From positions 899,377 to 963,376 of the forward strand of contig DASXUQ010000005.1 in NCBI GenBank assembly GCA_036504735.1: DNA of 64,000 nucleotides. Direction: 5' to 3'. How positions within the stretch are numbered: the stretch's first letter is position 1; every line of letters begins with the position of its first letter. Made by a program: the position numbers and the translations under genes. Positions 52,616 through 61,053 of the stretch are shown here, piece by piece. A model generated the notes under the pieces. The model did not search any database, was not told the DNA's origin, and saw only the letters and a list, made by a program, of their open reading frames with translations. The DNA comes from a bacterium (GTDB taxonomy: Bacteria; Electryoneota; RPQS01).

Positions 52616-52648
52616 CCCTTCATCCTTCATCCTTCCGCCTTCATCCTT
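52616..52648 (+). repeat. Purine/pyrimidine heptamer repeat element D
   Basis: Shares the 30-nt core of elements A, B and C. On the minus strand it begins on the TAA stop of the FAD-oxidase gene (TAAGGATGAAGGCGGAAGG). Confidence 0.8.
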
Positions 52649-53960
52649 ACTTGCACAGCGGCACCACCACGCCTGCGGGGTCGCACTTCTTCAGGAACTG
52701 CTCCCGGAGTGTGCGGGTGATGGACGTGCGGCCATTGCGGATATCGAAGGGAAGCAAGTTGCCCGCCGCGCAGCAGCCGCCCAGCGTGACCGCCACCTCG
52801 ATGATCTTCTTCAGCAGTTCTTCAGCGCGGACCGTTGTGCGCGGCTCGGCATCGGGCTGCAAGATCCACACGTTCATATGGCCCGCTTCCACCGTGCCCC
52901 ACAGCGCAACCGGGAAATTGAAATCGCGGCCCAGTTCCTTGACCGCCTCTTCGAGTTCCGGCACCGATGGCGCGGGGACGCGCAATCTCGCGGTCGTGCG
53001 CTCGGGGTACAGCCTCGCCGCCGTGCGTGAGAAGCGGAATAGATCCTGCCACAGCGCGTCAATCGCCAGATCATCGAAAAACGGCCTGCCGAACGCGCGC
53101 CAGGCATCCGGCCAGCGGATCTCATCCCGCCACTCCGCCGAAATCAGCACCGCCGCCTTGTCCGACACCGTGCCGTCATTGCCCTTGCGCAGCACATCCG
53201 TCGCCGCTTCGCCCCAGTAAATCACCGTCTCGGCCAGCGGCTCAAACTCCCGCAGCGCGGCCATCACCTCCACCGCCGCCCGCGCGGAAGGCAGTTCGAA
53301 CAGACCCGACGCGCGCGATTGCGGCGCGGGCTGCACATTCAATTCCAGCGCGGTAATCACCCCCGCGGTCCCGCGTGATCCGAACAGAAACCCCGACACA
53401 TCCAGCGCCGCCGCCGTGGCCACGGCAGGCCCCGTGCGGTGCACCACACCGTCCGTGCCCATCCACTCCACCGCGCTGATGTGCGACAGCACTCCGCCGT
53501 CCCGCCAGTTGCGCAGCCCTTCCCATCCCGTCGCCAGCATCTCCCCCACCGACGTCCGCGCGGGAACCGGCATCAGCGGCACCCAGCGCTGCCCGGCGCG
53601 CGTCAGGTCAATCGCCAAGGCCTCGAGCGGCAACCCGCCATTGACGCGCACACTGCTGCGCGACGCCGAGAATGCCGGCGTGCCCATCATGCGCGTGGTC
53701 AGCACAAGCGTCTGCCCTTTCAAGTCCCGCACCTCCACCGGGCGCAGCCCCGAAGCCACCGCCACCTTCATCTCTTTGGACGCGGCGTACTCGAATACCG
53801 CGCGCAATTCCTCATCATTGGCAGGCTCCACCACCACATCGGGCAAATCTTCTTTGCCAAGGCGGCCCTTCAAAAAGGTGAGGATTTCCTTTTGTCCCGT
53901 GTGCACGGTGCCGGTCTGTACGGCGTCGCGCAATTTGGCATAGCGGTCAAATAGTCGCAC
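52647..53960 (-). CDS. FAD-linked oxidase (PCMH-type, GlcE-like)
   Basis: 437 aa. FAD-binding half: LPDVVVEPANDEELRAVFEY, KEMKVAVASG, TSVGEMLATGWEGL (the pocket that normally reads GGxxATN), WMGTDGVVHRTG and GTAGVITALELNVQP. The C-terminal half is a substrate cap. It resembles the short glycolate-oxidase subunit E and related flavin oxidases. No iron-sulfur partner lies beside it. The substrate is unknown. The last codon touches repeat element D. Confidence 0.82.
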   Translation of the reverse strand: MRLFDRYAKLRDAVQTGTVHTGQKEILTFLKGRLGKEDLPDVVVEPANDEELRAVFEYAASKEMKVAVASGLRPVEVRDLKGQTLVLTTRMMGTPAFSASRSSVRVNGGLPLEALAIDLTRAGQRWVPLMPVPARTSVGEMLATGWEGLRNWRDGGVLSHISAVEWMGTDGVVHRTGPAVATAAALDVSGFLFGSRGTAGVITALELNVQPAPQSRASGLFELPSARAAVEVMAALREFEPLAETVIYWGEAATDVLRKGNDGTVSDKAAVLISAEWRDEIRWPDAWRAFGRPFFDDLAIDALWQDLFRFSRTAARLYPERTTARLRVPAPSVPELEEAVKELGRDFNFPVALWGTVEAGHMNVWILQPDAEPRTTVRAEELLKKIIEVAVTLGGCCAAGNLLPFDIRNGRTSITRTLREQFLKKCDPAGVVVPLCK

Positions 53961-53962
53961 GA

Positions 53963-54313
53963 TCAGCCTTCCGGTTTACTCTTCTTCTCATCTGTCTTCA
54001 CCGCCGGAGTGCTCTCCGTCTTGGTTTCCGCCGCGGGCGCGGGAGACGCGCTGTCGGACGACGCCTTAGAGTCCGCCGCCATCTCGGAGTCGTACGATTT
54101 CAGCGACTTCGGATTGCGCCCGCCCGCGCTGTTCTTGTGGGCATAATCCGTAATGTAAAATCCGGAGCCTTTGAAAATCAGCCCGGTGCCTCCGGAGATA
54201 ATGCGTTCGGCATGGGCGCCGCAAACGGGACAGACCTGAATCGGATCGGCGAGAATGCTCTGGAACTCTTCGAACACGTGACCCTTCTCGCAGCGATATT
54301 CGTACGTTGGCAT
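53963..54313 (-). CDS. FmdB-family zinc-ribbon protein
   Basis: 116 aa from ATG 54313; an upstream in-frame extension is not like the family. N-terminal domain MPTYEYRCEKGHVFEEFQSI, zinc motif CPVCGAHAERIISGGTG, then GLIFKGSGFYITDYAHKN: the standard FmdB layout. The C-terminal half is Ala/Ser/Lys-rich and low complexity. FmdB proteins are thought to be regulators, but their mechanism is not known. It lies 2 nt after the FAD-oxidase start region. Confidence 0.87.
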   Translation of the reverse strand: MPTYEYRCEKGHVFEEFQSILADPIQVCPVCGAHAERIISGGTGLIFKGSGFYITDYAHKNSAGGRNPKSLKSYDSEMAADSKASSDSASPAPAAETKTESTPAVKTDEKKSKPEG

Positions 54314-54341
54314 AGTGTGGATACCGGAATGGGGAAAGAAA

Positions 54342-54845
54342 TCAGAAGTCGTCGCGCCAGAGGACAATTCGGAATTTTCCTCCGCGCGGTTTGAACACCG
54401 TAAAACGGGCAAAGCCCAGCAGCGGCGATAGCTCATCAAGAATCAACTGATACTGCACGCGGATTTCAATCATGCTGTCCGGCGCGGAGATCGCCTCGTC
54501 GGCGGGAGTGAGACCGCCCCAGATCAGCGAGACGTCGTGGAAACTGCGAAACATGCGCGAAGTGGCGCGCAGATCCGTGTCGCGGTACCAGCCGTCCGTG
54601 CGCTGCAGGTTCGGATCGTAATATTGAAACTGGAACTGCTCATCGAGCAGATCCGCATATTGCAGCGAATCGCCGAGCTGATAGGCCGTGGAGAAATTCT
54701 TCAGCAGACCGCCGACGGTCGACGCGTCGGTCCACAGCGACTCGGAGTTGCCGCTGAGCGCCGGGGCGAAGGGATTCGCGCAGCCTCCCGCGAGCAGCAT
54801 CAGCAGCGTGAGACTCAGGGCAATTGCGACTTGAAATCGCTCCAT
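54342..54845 (-). CDS. Lipoprotein, hypothetical (paired with upstream gene, NTF2-like candidate)
   Basis: 167 aa with a lipobox (LMLLAGGC, Cys22) and a single small domain: FSTAYQLGDSLQYADLLDEQ, FQFQYYDPNLQRTDGWYRDT and a final FTVFKPRGGKFRIVLWRDDF. The order (long helix, then curved strands with an aromatic end) suggests an NTF2/SnoaL-like fold. The upstream lipoprotein gene has the same plan (LTNMRSALFEHDQNNYLLSF ... YWQIYRWQDTR). The start overlaps that gene by 31 nt. The function is unknown. Confidence 0.72.
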   Translation of the reverse strand: MERFQVAIALSLTLLMLLAGGCANPFAPALSGNSESLWTDASTVGGLLKNFSTAYQLGDSLQYADLLDEQFQFQYYDPNLQRTDGWYRDTDLRATSRMFRSFHDVSLIWGGLTPADEAISAPDSMIEIRVQYQLILDELSPLLGFARFTVFKPRGGKFRIVLWRDDF

Positions 54846-55390
54846 GTGGCGGCGTCCTGTGTGCGTGTGTCCTGCCAGCGGTAGATTTGCCAGTAATTCG
54901 CCCGGCCCTTGCGGAACCAGAAATCGGCGGTGCCTGTCACGTGATGCGGCACGTTGGTGAGGGCCACGCCGGCGGTGAGGTCATAGCGTGCGATCACCTC
55001 TGCGCTGTCGCCCAGCGGCTGCGGCGTGACCAGAGAACTGAACACCACAATGATTATGCTGTCGGCGGGCAGCGTGCCGGGATTGAAAAGCTGAGTGGCG
55101 TGGTGGGATTCGGCCTCGTAGTCCCAGTGGCCCATCGCCGGAAAACTTGCCACGGTGACGGGATCGGCGACGAACTGGAAGTGGTCGGGATCGAAAGACA
55201 GCAGATAGTTGTTCTGGTCATGCTCAAACAGCGCCGAGCGCATGTTGGTCAGCACGTCCTGCGGATTGACCGGCGTGGTCCAGGTGTGCCGTCCCGTGTC
55301 CGGCGTTTCGGCAGGACGCGTGGAGAACAGACCGCAGCCGCCCAGGAGCAGCGCCGTGCAGAGCAGGACTATGCAGCACAAACGGATCAC
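54815..55390 (-). CDS. Lipoprotein, hypothetical (NTF2-like candidate)
   Basis: 191 aa with lipobox (ALLLGGC, Cys19). The mature domain opens VNPQDVLTNMRSALFEHDQN and ends FWFRKGRANYWQIYRWQDTR, matching the downstream lipoprotein in plan, so the pair probably arose by duplication. Its stop lies 31 nt inside the start of the next gene, an unusually long overlap. It begins 5 nt before the antiporter stop, so it is in the same transcript. Confidence 0.72.
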   Translation of the reverse strand: MIRLCCIVLLCTALLLGGCGLFSTRPAETPDTGRHTWTTPVNPQDVLTNMRSALFEHDQNNYLLSFDPDHFQFVADPVTVASFPAMGHWDYEAESHHATQLFNPGTLPADSIIIVVFSSLVTPQPLGDSAEVIARYDLTAGVALTNVPHHVTGTADFWFRKGRANYWQIYRWQDTRTQDAATWSDFKSQLP

Positions 55391-55394
55391 TACG

Positions 55395-56669
55395 TCACCG
55401 TACCAGAAAATAGGTGATGATCAACACAGGAAGCAGAAACGGCAGCGAGTACTTGTAAATGTACTCGACAAAGCCCGGAGTCTTTGCGCCCGCATGGTCG
55501 CAGATGGACTTCACCATAAAGTTCGGCCCGTTGCCGATATAGGTGGCCGCGCCGAAGAACACGGCAGAGATACTGATGGCACGCAGCATGTGGCTGTGGG
55601 TTTCGATCCACTGCAGGACGTGCAGCTTGTCATTGACCGACAGCCCTTCGAGACCCATGGCCGCCGCCAGAAAATTCAGATAGGATGGCGCGTTGTCCAG
55701 CACGGAGGAGGTGGCGCCAGTGGCCCAGTAGAACCCGCCGGGGGTGGTCAGTCCCAAGAGTGACGCATTGGAAGCCAGCCAGTCGAGGGCCGGGACCATA
55801 GCCGCGAAAATCCCCGCGAACAAGATAGCCACTTCGCGGATCGGGTGAAAGGTGAAGCCGTTTTTCCGGTGAATCGCGCGCGGCGTACTGAGATATGAGC
55901 CAACGGCAGCAGTGACCATGATCAGTTCGCGGATCCACACCAGATTCTCCGGCAGAAAGGCGCCCACCAGCACCGCCGCAAGAATCAGCGCGAGGAAGAA
56001 GAGGTTGCGTTTGCCTTCCAGCGTGAACACATCCGGCGCGGCGGCCATCTCCTGCTCGCCCAGCGATTGTCTGTGGTAATGGCGGTTGTCGAGCCAGAAG
56101 AACATGGCCAGCAAAAGTCCGATAGCAACCAGCCACCTGTACCAGAGGTGCTGAATCACCCAGAAGAAGGGCACACCCTTCAGATACCCGAGAAACAGCG
56201 GGGGATCGCCGATGGGCGTGAGCGCGCCGCCGCAATTGGCGATGATGAAGATGAAGAACACGGCGTGGAACGGCGCGAACCGCCACCGGTTGCCGCGCAG
56301 ATAGGGCCTTATCAGCACCATCGACGCGCCGGTGGTTCCTATGATGTTGGCCAGCGCCGCGCCGACGGCCAGCAAAAGTACATTCTGTTTCGGCGTCAGT
56401 TCACCATACATGCCGACATGGATTCCGCCCGCCACGATGAACAGCGACCCGATGAGGACGATGAATGCGACGTAATCGTGCGCGGTCTCGACCATGCGCT
56501 CGCCGTGTCCGAAGAACGCCGTGTAATACACGACCACCAGCAGGCCCAGCGGCAGAATCACCCACGGATACCGCTTGCCCCACCAGTCCGGGGCGAGCAG
56601 CGGAAAGACCGCAATGCTCAGCAGAATCAGCACGAAGGGCAATGCCCAGATCAGCGGCGGAGCGATCAC
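55395..56669 (-). CDS. nhaD: Sodium:proton antiporter (NhaD type)
   Basis: 424 aa from GTG overlapping the previous stop (GTGA). Eleven or so membrane helices. Family segments: GGIHVGMYGELTPKQNVLLL, AALANIIGTTGASMVLIRP, FIIANCGGALTPIGDPPLFL, TGATSSVLDNAPSYLNFLA and YIGNGPNFMVKSICDHAGAK. These are the Asn/Gly-rich re-entrant motifs of the NhaD/ion transporter superfamily. It exchanges Na+ or Li+ for protons. Arsenite or citrate transport by relatives is less likely from the motifs. Confidence 0.88.
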   Translation of the reverse strand: MIAPPLIWALPFVLILLSIAVFPLLAPDWWGKRYPWVILPLGLLVVVYYTAFFGHGERMVETAHDYVAFIVLIGSLFIVAGGIHVGMYGELTPKQNVLLLAVGAALANIIGTTGASMVLIRPYLRGNRWRFAPFHAVFFIFIIANCGGALTPIGDPPLFLGYLKGVPFFWVIQHLWYRWLVAIGLLLAMFFWLDNRHYHRQSLGEQEMAAAPDVFTLEGKRNLFFLALILAAVLVGAFLPENLVWIRELIMVTAAVGSYLSTPRAIHRKNGFTFHPIREVAILFAGIFAAMVPALDWLASNASLLGLTTPGGFYWATGATSSVLDNAPSYLNFLAAAMGLEGLSVNDKLHVLQWIETHSHMLRAISISAVFFGAATYIGNGPNFMVKSICDHAGAKTPGFVEYIYKYSLPFLLPVLIITYFLVR

Positions 56670-57502
56670 GCAGCGGCTTTCGCAGAAAGGGTCTTCAGAA
56701 GTTCTTCCGTCACCTTAAACAGGGCCTTGCACATTGCGCGCCGGCCCATGTCGCTGCGCCGCGAACCGCGCGGAATCTCGATGTGCAGCGCACGCCGCGT
56801 CACGTCGGACCGCAGTGAACCGGTCTGCTTTGTGTTTTCCGCCGTCATGCGGATGGCATGCAGCGGTTCAATGGCCATCTCCGGAAGCATCGGCAATTTG
56901 CCGCGCATTCCCGCATACCAACCGGCAATCTGCTCGGCCAGTTCCCGTTCCACGCCTTGAGTTGCCACCTCAAGGTATGGCGTGCGGTGGTGAGCATGAA
57001 ACTCGATCAGCAGATCCAGCGGCAGTGCGCCACGTCCGGAGGCTTCGGCCAGCGCCTGCACATACAGGCGGTGAATGTCCTGCGCGCGCTCGGTGGTTCG
57101 CTCGATGCGCCCCGGTCCGGCCGATTCGGTGGGACGGTTGACGTGAATGTGCCGCCCAATGGCCGCAGGTATGGTATGCGGATCCTGATCCCGGTAATTT
57201 TTTGCGACCACCCAGCCGAGACGGTAGCGCTGGGCCACGCGGTTGCAGAAGTACTCCGACCAGTTGTCAAAGCTGACATGCGGTGCCGCCGCCACTACAG
57301 CCAGCGAACGTCCGCACACGCCGCGCATTTCGATCCGCGCCGGTATCAATTCCTGAACAAGCGCGCGGGCTTCCTCGCGGGAGAGCGTCTTGCCGCTCAG
57401 CATCGGAAACTCCTCGCCGGGGCTCCGCAGAAAGGTCATCAACTGCCCCTGCAGGTCATCCGAGCGTTGTAGCGCCAGAATGAGGCGATTGAGGAATTTC
57501 AT
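56666..57502 (-). CDS. Hypothetical protein resembling N-formylglutamate amidohydrolase
   Basis: 278 aa without signal peptide. Motif order resembles the zinc hydrolase fold of N-formylglutamate amidohydrolases: VVAAAPHVSFDNWSEYF (His), HIHVNRPTESAGP (like xxDxNR), LLIEFHAHHRTPYLEVATQG (like DxH) and RALHIEIPRGSR near the end (Glu/Arg). The typical signatures are altered, so the match is only of pattern. It is coupled by ATGA/GTGA overlaps with the Nudix gene before and the antiporter gene after. Confidence 0.6.
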   Translation of the reverse strand: MKFLNRLILALQRSDDLQGQLMTFLRSPGEEFPMLSGKTLSREEARALVQELIPARIEMRGVCGRSLAVVAAAPHVSFDNWSEYFCNRVAQRYRLGWVVAKNYRDQDPHTIPAAIGRHIHVNRPTESAGPGRIERTTERAQDIHRLYVQALAEASGRGALPLDLLIEFHAHHRTPYLEVATQGVERELAEQIAGWYAGMRGKLPMLPEMAIEPLHAIRMTAENTKQTGSLRSDVTRRALHIEIPRGSRRSDMGRRAMCKALFKVTEELLKTLSAKAAA

Positions 57503-57957
57503 TTTTTCAGCCGCTCGTACAGGTCAAAGGCCTGCAGAATATACTCCGGGGCGTAGCCGTATTTTTTTTCGTCGAGCATCTTGAGAGTGCCTGCGGCAAC
57601 CTGCTCGCGGGTTGCCCACACGAACTCGTGGTGCTCGTCGCTGATGGTCACGTCACCGGAAGCGCACTCGGCGATATAATCGATCCCTAACATCGGCGGC
57701 AGGTGATCAAGAATAGCGCCGAACCATGTGTGGGCCACACCAAGGATCTCGATGTCGAGTCCGGTCTCTTCGCGCACTTCGCGGCGCAGACCTTCTTCGG
57801 GGTCCTCGGCGACATTCAATTTGCCTCCGGGAGGGGCAAATGTGAGCGGCGGATTCGCCCGCAGGAGGAGCAGAATCCGCTCGCCTCGAAAGAGATAGGC
57901 ACCCACCGCCACGCGGTGCGTCAGAGCACCGCGTGGCGGAGAATCAGGCATAGTCAT
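57499..57957 (-). CDS. Nudix hydrolase
   Basis: 152 aa. The Nudix box is PPGGKLNVAEDPEEGLRREV followed by REETGLDI, with Glu residues in the right spacing for metal binding. N-terminal VAVGAYLFRGERILLLLRA and C-terminal EFVWATREQVAAGTLKML are typical of NUDIX/ADP-sugar or nucleotide-triphosphate hydrolases. The substrate is unknown. Its ATG overlaps the dehydrogenase stop as TGATG. Confidence 0.92.
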   Translation of the reverse strand: MTMPDSPPRGALTHRVAVGAYLFRGERILLLLRANPPLTFAPPGGKLNVAEDPEEGLRREVREETGLDIEILGVAHTWFGAILDHLPPMLGIDYIAECASGDVTISDEHHEFVWATREQVAAGTLKMLDEKKYGYAPEYILQAFDLYERLKK

Positions 57958-59096
57958 CAGGCAACCGCGACGCGCGCTTTGAGTTTCTCTACAACGGCGT
58001 TGGCCATTTCGATGGTGGTGGACTTGCCGCCCATGTCATAGGTGCGGACCTTGCCGTCGGCGATCACCGCGGCGATGGCGTTTTCCAGCCGCACGGCCTT
58101 TTCGGTCTCGCCCAGCCAGTCCAGCATCATCTTGGCGGCGAGGAACGTGGCAATGGGGTTGACCTTGTACATGCCGGTATATTTCGGCGCGCTGCCGTGG
58201 GTCGGTTCGAACACGGCGTAGGTGTCGCCGATGTTGCCCGCGGCCGCAAAGCCGAGGCCGCCGACGAGCTGCGCGCACAGATCGGAGAGAATATCACCGA
58301 ACATATTTTCCGCCACGATGATATCGTAGTCGAAGGGATTCTTGACCAGCCACATGCACTGCGCGTCGATGTTGGTTTCGTACAGCGGGATGCTGGGGTA
58401 TTCCTTGGCGACTTCGCGCGCGGTGCGGACCATCAGGCCGCCGGTCTCGCGCAGCACGTTGGGCTTGTCGCAGACGGTGACGCTGCGGCGGCCGTGACGC
58501 TTGGCGAACTTGAAGGCTTCCTTGGTGATACTGCGGCAGCCCTGACGGGACATGATACGGAGCGTCACCGCCAGATTATCGAGGCCGTAGTCACCGAACT
58601 TCTTCATCTTCTTGTTGGCGGCGGAAATGGCATCGAAGACGCTTTGCGGCAGAGGATGGAACTCCACGCCGCCGTACATGCCTTCGGTATTCTCGCGGAA
58701 GACGACGATGTCGATGCCTTCTTTGTAGTTCAGCGGGTTGCCCGGATAGGCCTTGGTGGGCCGGATATTGGTGTGCAGGTTAAGTTCCTGGCGGAGGCGG
58801 ACGATGGGCGAAAAATAGTCATAGCCCTTGCCGCGCAGGGACGGGTCGAGTTCGGCGTTGGCTTCGTCGCGGGGCTTGGAGGTGATGGCGCCGAACAGCG
58901 CGCATTCGGTCTGGGAGAGGATTTTCAGCGTGCGGTCGGGAAGGGCATTGCCTTCGCTCTTCCAGAATTCCCAGCCGATGTCGCCGTGGGTGTATTCCGC
59001 GTCGAATTCAAGTGCGTCTAAACAAATGCGTGCCGCTTCCATTACTTCGACGCCGACGCCGTCGCCGGGAAGCCATGCGATTGAATGTTTTGCCAT
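57957..59096 (-). CDS. Isocitrate/isopropylmalate dehydrogenase family protein
   Basis: 379 aa NAD(P)-dependent beta-decarboxylating dehydrogenase. Seen: [14 protein letters not shown] at the start, [20 protein letters not shown] (substrate arginines), [30 protein letters not shown] (catalytic Lys), [20 protein letters not shown] (metal Asp) and [20 protein letters not shown]. Isocitrate versus isopropylmalate specificity is not clear: the ENTEGMYGG segment is like NAD-isocitrate or homoisocitrate enzymes. Tight packing with the Nudix gene. Confidence 0.9.
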   Translation of the reverse strand: MAKHSIAWLPGDGVGVEVMEAARICLDALEFDAEYTHGDIGWEFWKSEGNALPDRTLKILSQTECALFGAITSKPRDEANAELDPSLRGKGYDYFSPIVRLRQELNLHTNIRPTKAYPGNPLNYKEGIDIVVFRENTEGMYGGVEFHPLPQSVFDAISAANKKMKKFGDYGLDNLAVTLRIMSRQGCRSITKEAFKFAKRHGRRSVTVCDKPNVLRETGGLMVRTAREVAKEYPSIPLYETNIDAQCMWLVKNPFDYDIIVAENMFGDILSDLCAQLVGGLGFAAAGNIGDTYAVFEPTHGSAPKYTGMYKVNPIATFLAAKMMLDWLGETEKAVRLENAIAAVIADGKVRTYDMGGKSTTIEMANAVVEKLKARVAVA

Positions 59097-59251
59097 AGGA
59101 AAATGGGGGTTGAAATTGCTATTTGGGGGTATCGAAAGAAAATCGGTATCGTTGCGTTTCGTCCGGGTTGTGTATGTGCTTCAGGAAGAAAGTGAAGAGC
59201 GCACAGCCGTGCGGCGCTACAGCAGCCCTTGCTATCTCACGTTTTCTGCAA

Positions 59252-59674
59252 CTACTTCGGCCATTCCTTGTTGGGGTCGGGGCGGAGAATTTCTTTGGCT
59301 TTGCTGAGGAGCAGGAGCAGAATGACGTCGAGGACGATCAGAATTTCGGAGAACGGATTCTGCCACATGGCGACCATGGCGCCGACGCCGAGGATCACCA
59401 GAAACCACGTGACGCGCCAGCCCAGCCGCCACGCCCACCACTGCATGCGGCGCATATCTTTGGAGGCCGACATGAGGAGTGTTCCGGCAAAGGCCACCGC
59501 CACCCCAGTGGCCAGCACCATGTACAGCACTTCGTTTTTGTTTTCGGGGTAGAGCTGCTTCAGGGTGTTTTCCATCGTGAACAGCGGCGCGGCCACGCAC
59601 TGCACCAGCCCCAGCACGACGAGCAGCATCCCCACGAAGTTCACGCCGTCCAGCGCCAAAATTCTCTTGTCCAT
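59252..59674 (-). CDS. Small membrane protein, four helices
   Basis: 140 aa from ATG 59674 with GAGGG 7 nt upstream; a longer frame upstream lacks hydrophobic pattern. Four membrane segments at about 12-32, 52-72, 88-105 and 110-128 (VNFVGMLLVVLGLVQCVAAP, VLYMVLATGVAVAFAGTLLM, VTWFLVILGVGAMVAMWQNP). The end is charged. Not recognised as a family. It lies 30 nt after the ABC permease stop, so it may be made with the exporter. Confidence 0.7.
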   Translation of the reverse strand: MDKRILALDGVNFVGMLLVVLGLVQCVAAPLFTMENTLKQLYPENKNEVLYMVLATGVAVAFAGTLLMSASKDMRRMQWWAWRLGWRVTWFLVILGVGAMVAMWQNPFSEILIVLDVILLLLLSKAKEILRPDPNKEWPK

Positions 59675-59703
59675 GTTCTTTCCCTCAGTAAGTTGCCTTG
59701 CCG

Positions 59704-61053
59704 TTAACTCAGTTCTGTTTGCAACCGCTTGTAGAACACAACGACGGAAACCGTTACGAGCAGCGCGGCCATGCCCAGCAGCATTCCGCACTCGGTGAGA
59801 ATGCCGCCGAGGCCGTGGTCGCGCCAGAAGATATTCAGAAAGCCCTGCATGGCCCAATGCACCGGCGTGATGACCGCCAGATTGCGAATGGCCTGCGGCA
59901 TGAGGAAGCTGGGGATCATGGCCCCGCCGATGGCCGACATGGCCAGAATAATCGTCACCTGAAGGCCGCTGGCCTGTTCTTCGGTGCGGCTGAAGGCGGC
60001 GATGATCAGACCGAGGCTGCTGGTGGCGAGGGCGGTAACGACAATCATCAGCAGCAGCGCCAGCGGATGCGCCATGACGTTCAGCCCGAAAATGAGACGG
60101 CCATAGACCATCATGACGGCGAGCTGCGTGCTGCCCAGCAGCACCGCGTAAAGGTATTTGGAGAAGAGCATCTCGCCGGGCGAGACGCCGGTGACGCGCA
60201 GGCGGCTGGCCGTGCCGTCGCGCATTTCGCGCAGCAGCGACGCAGCGATGGCACCGACGGCAAACAGCAGAAACATAACGGCGGGGCCGGCGACGCTCTG
60301 GGCAATGCCGGGATTGACGATGTTCTGGCCGACGACGGCTTCATTTTTGATCTTGAACATGCCGCTTAAGGCCTTGTCGAAGCTGAAGCCCGAGGTATCG
60401 GCCTTTTTGCTCGAGTCCGGATCGCTGCCGAGCACCATCTGCTCGGGGAACATCTTGCCGACATCGAGCGTATCGGGAAACGTGAAGCCGAAATTTTTCT
60501 CGATGGCGCGGCGAATGTCGCCGTTGAAGCTCTTCTGGATCAGGGAATCCGCGCCGAACGCGGACTGATTCATCATGCTTATGGGCATGAGACCGGGAAA
60601 GGCGGAGAAGACCTGCCGCTGCAACAGGCCGGAGACGATGCCCGATGCCAAGGGATCACGCGGGTCCTGCAGCATGCTAAGGCGCACCTGACCGCTCTTC
60701 AGGCCATCGGAAAAGTCGCGCGGGACGATGAGGGCCACGCTGTTGGCACCGCGCTCCACCCGCTGCCTTGCCGAAACGCTGTCGAGCAGCGACGAGTCCG
60801 CCTTTGCTTTCTGCACGATCTCGATTTCATCCAGATCATCGAGTGCGCGCAGCAGCCGTTTTCCCGCGGGGCCCTGATCTTCATTGACGGCCAGCACGGT
60901 CATCTCGCTGAGGGCGTCGCCCGAGCGGCCAAAGACCAGACCGAAGACCAGGATCATGACGGCGGGCACGATGAAGCCGAGGCCCATGGCCACAGGATCG
61001 GCAACAAAAATGCGAAAGTCCTTGCCGACCAGAGTGAAGAGACGGCGGATCAA
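59704..61053 (-). CDS. ABC-2 type transporter permease
   Basis: 449 aa. One N-terminal membrane helix (ADPVAMGLGFIVPAVMILVF), a soluble domain of about 200 residues, then five helices at the C-terminus (GPAVMFLLFAVGAIAASLLR, YAVLLGSTQLAVMMVYGRLI, LALLLMIVVTALATSSLGLI). This is the layout of ABC-2 exporters of YhgE/drug or Na+ type. ATPase partner is the next gene upstream, overlapping by 4 nt. The exported substrate is unknown. Confidence 0.9.
   Translation of the reverse strand: MIRRLFTLVGKDFRIFVADPVAMGLGFIVPAVMILVFGLVFGRSGDALSEMTVLAVNEDQGPAGKRLLRALDDLDEIEIVQKAKADSSLLDSVSARQRVERGANSVALIVPRDFSDGLKSGQVRLSMLQDPRDPLASGIVSGLLQRQVFSAFPGLMPISMMNQSAFGADSLIQKSFNGDIRRAIEKNFGFTFPDTLDVGKMFPEQMVLGSDPDSSKKADTSGFSFDKALSGMFKIKNEAVVGQNIVNPGIAQSVAGPAVMFLLFAVGAIAASLLREMRDGTASRLRVTGVSPGEMLFSKYLYAVLLGSTQLAVMMVYGRLIFGLNVMAHPLALLLMIVVTALATSSLGLIIAAFSRTEEQASGLQVTIILAMSAIGGAMIPSFLMPQAIRNLAVITPVHWAMQGFLNIFWRDHGLGGILTECGMLLGMAALLVTVSVVVFYKRLQTELS

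Larger units (their letters stand above)
51960..52646. other. Gene-free spacer, about 690 nt
   Basis: No frame here shows family motifs or a good ribosome site. It holds the inverse copy of the GGGTTG/CAACCC element (52063-52119), repeat element G (52483-52526) and element D (from 52616). The rest is unremarkable mixed-composition DNA. Confidence 0.65.
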
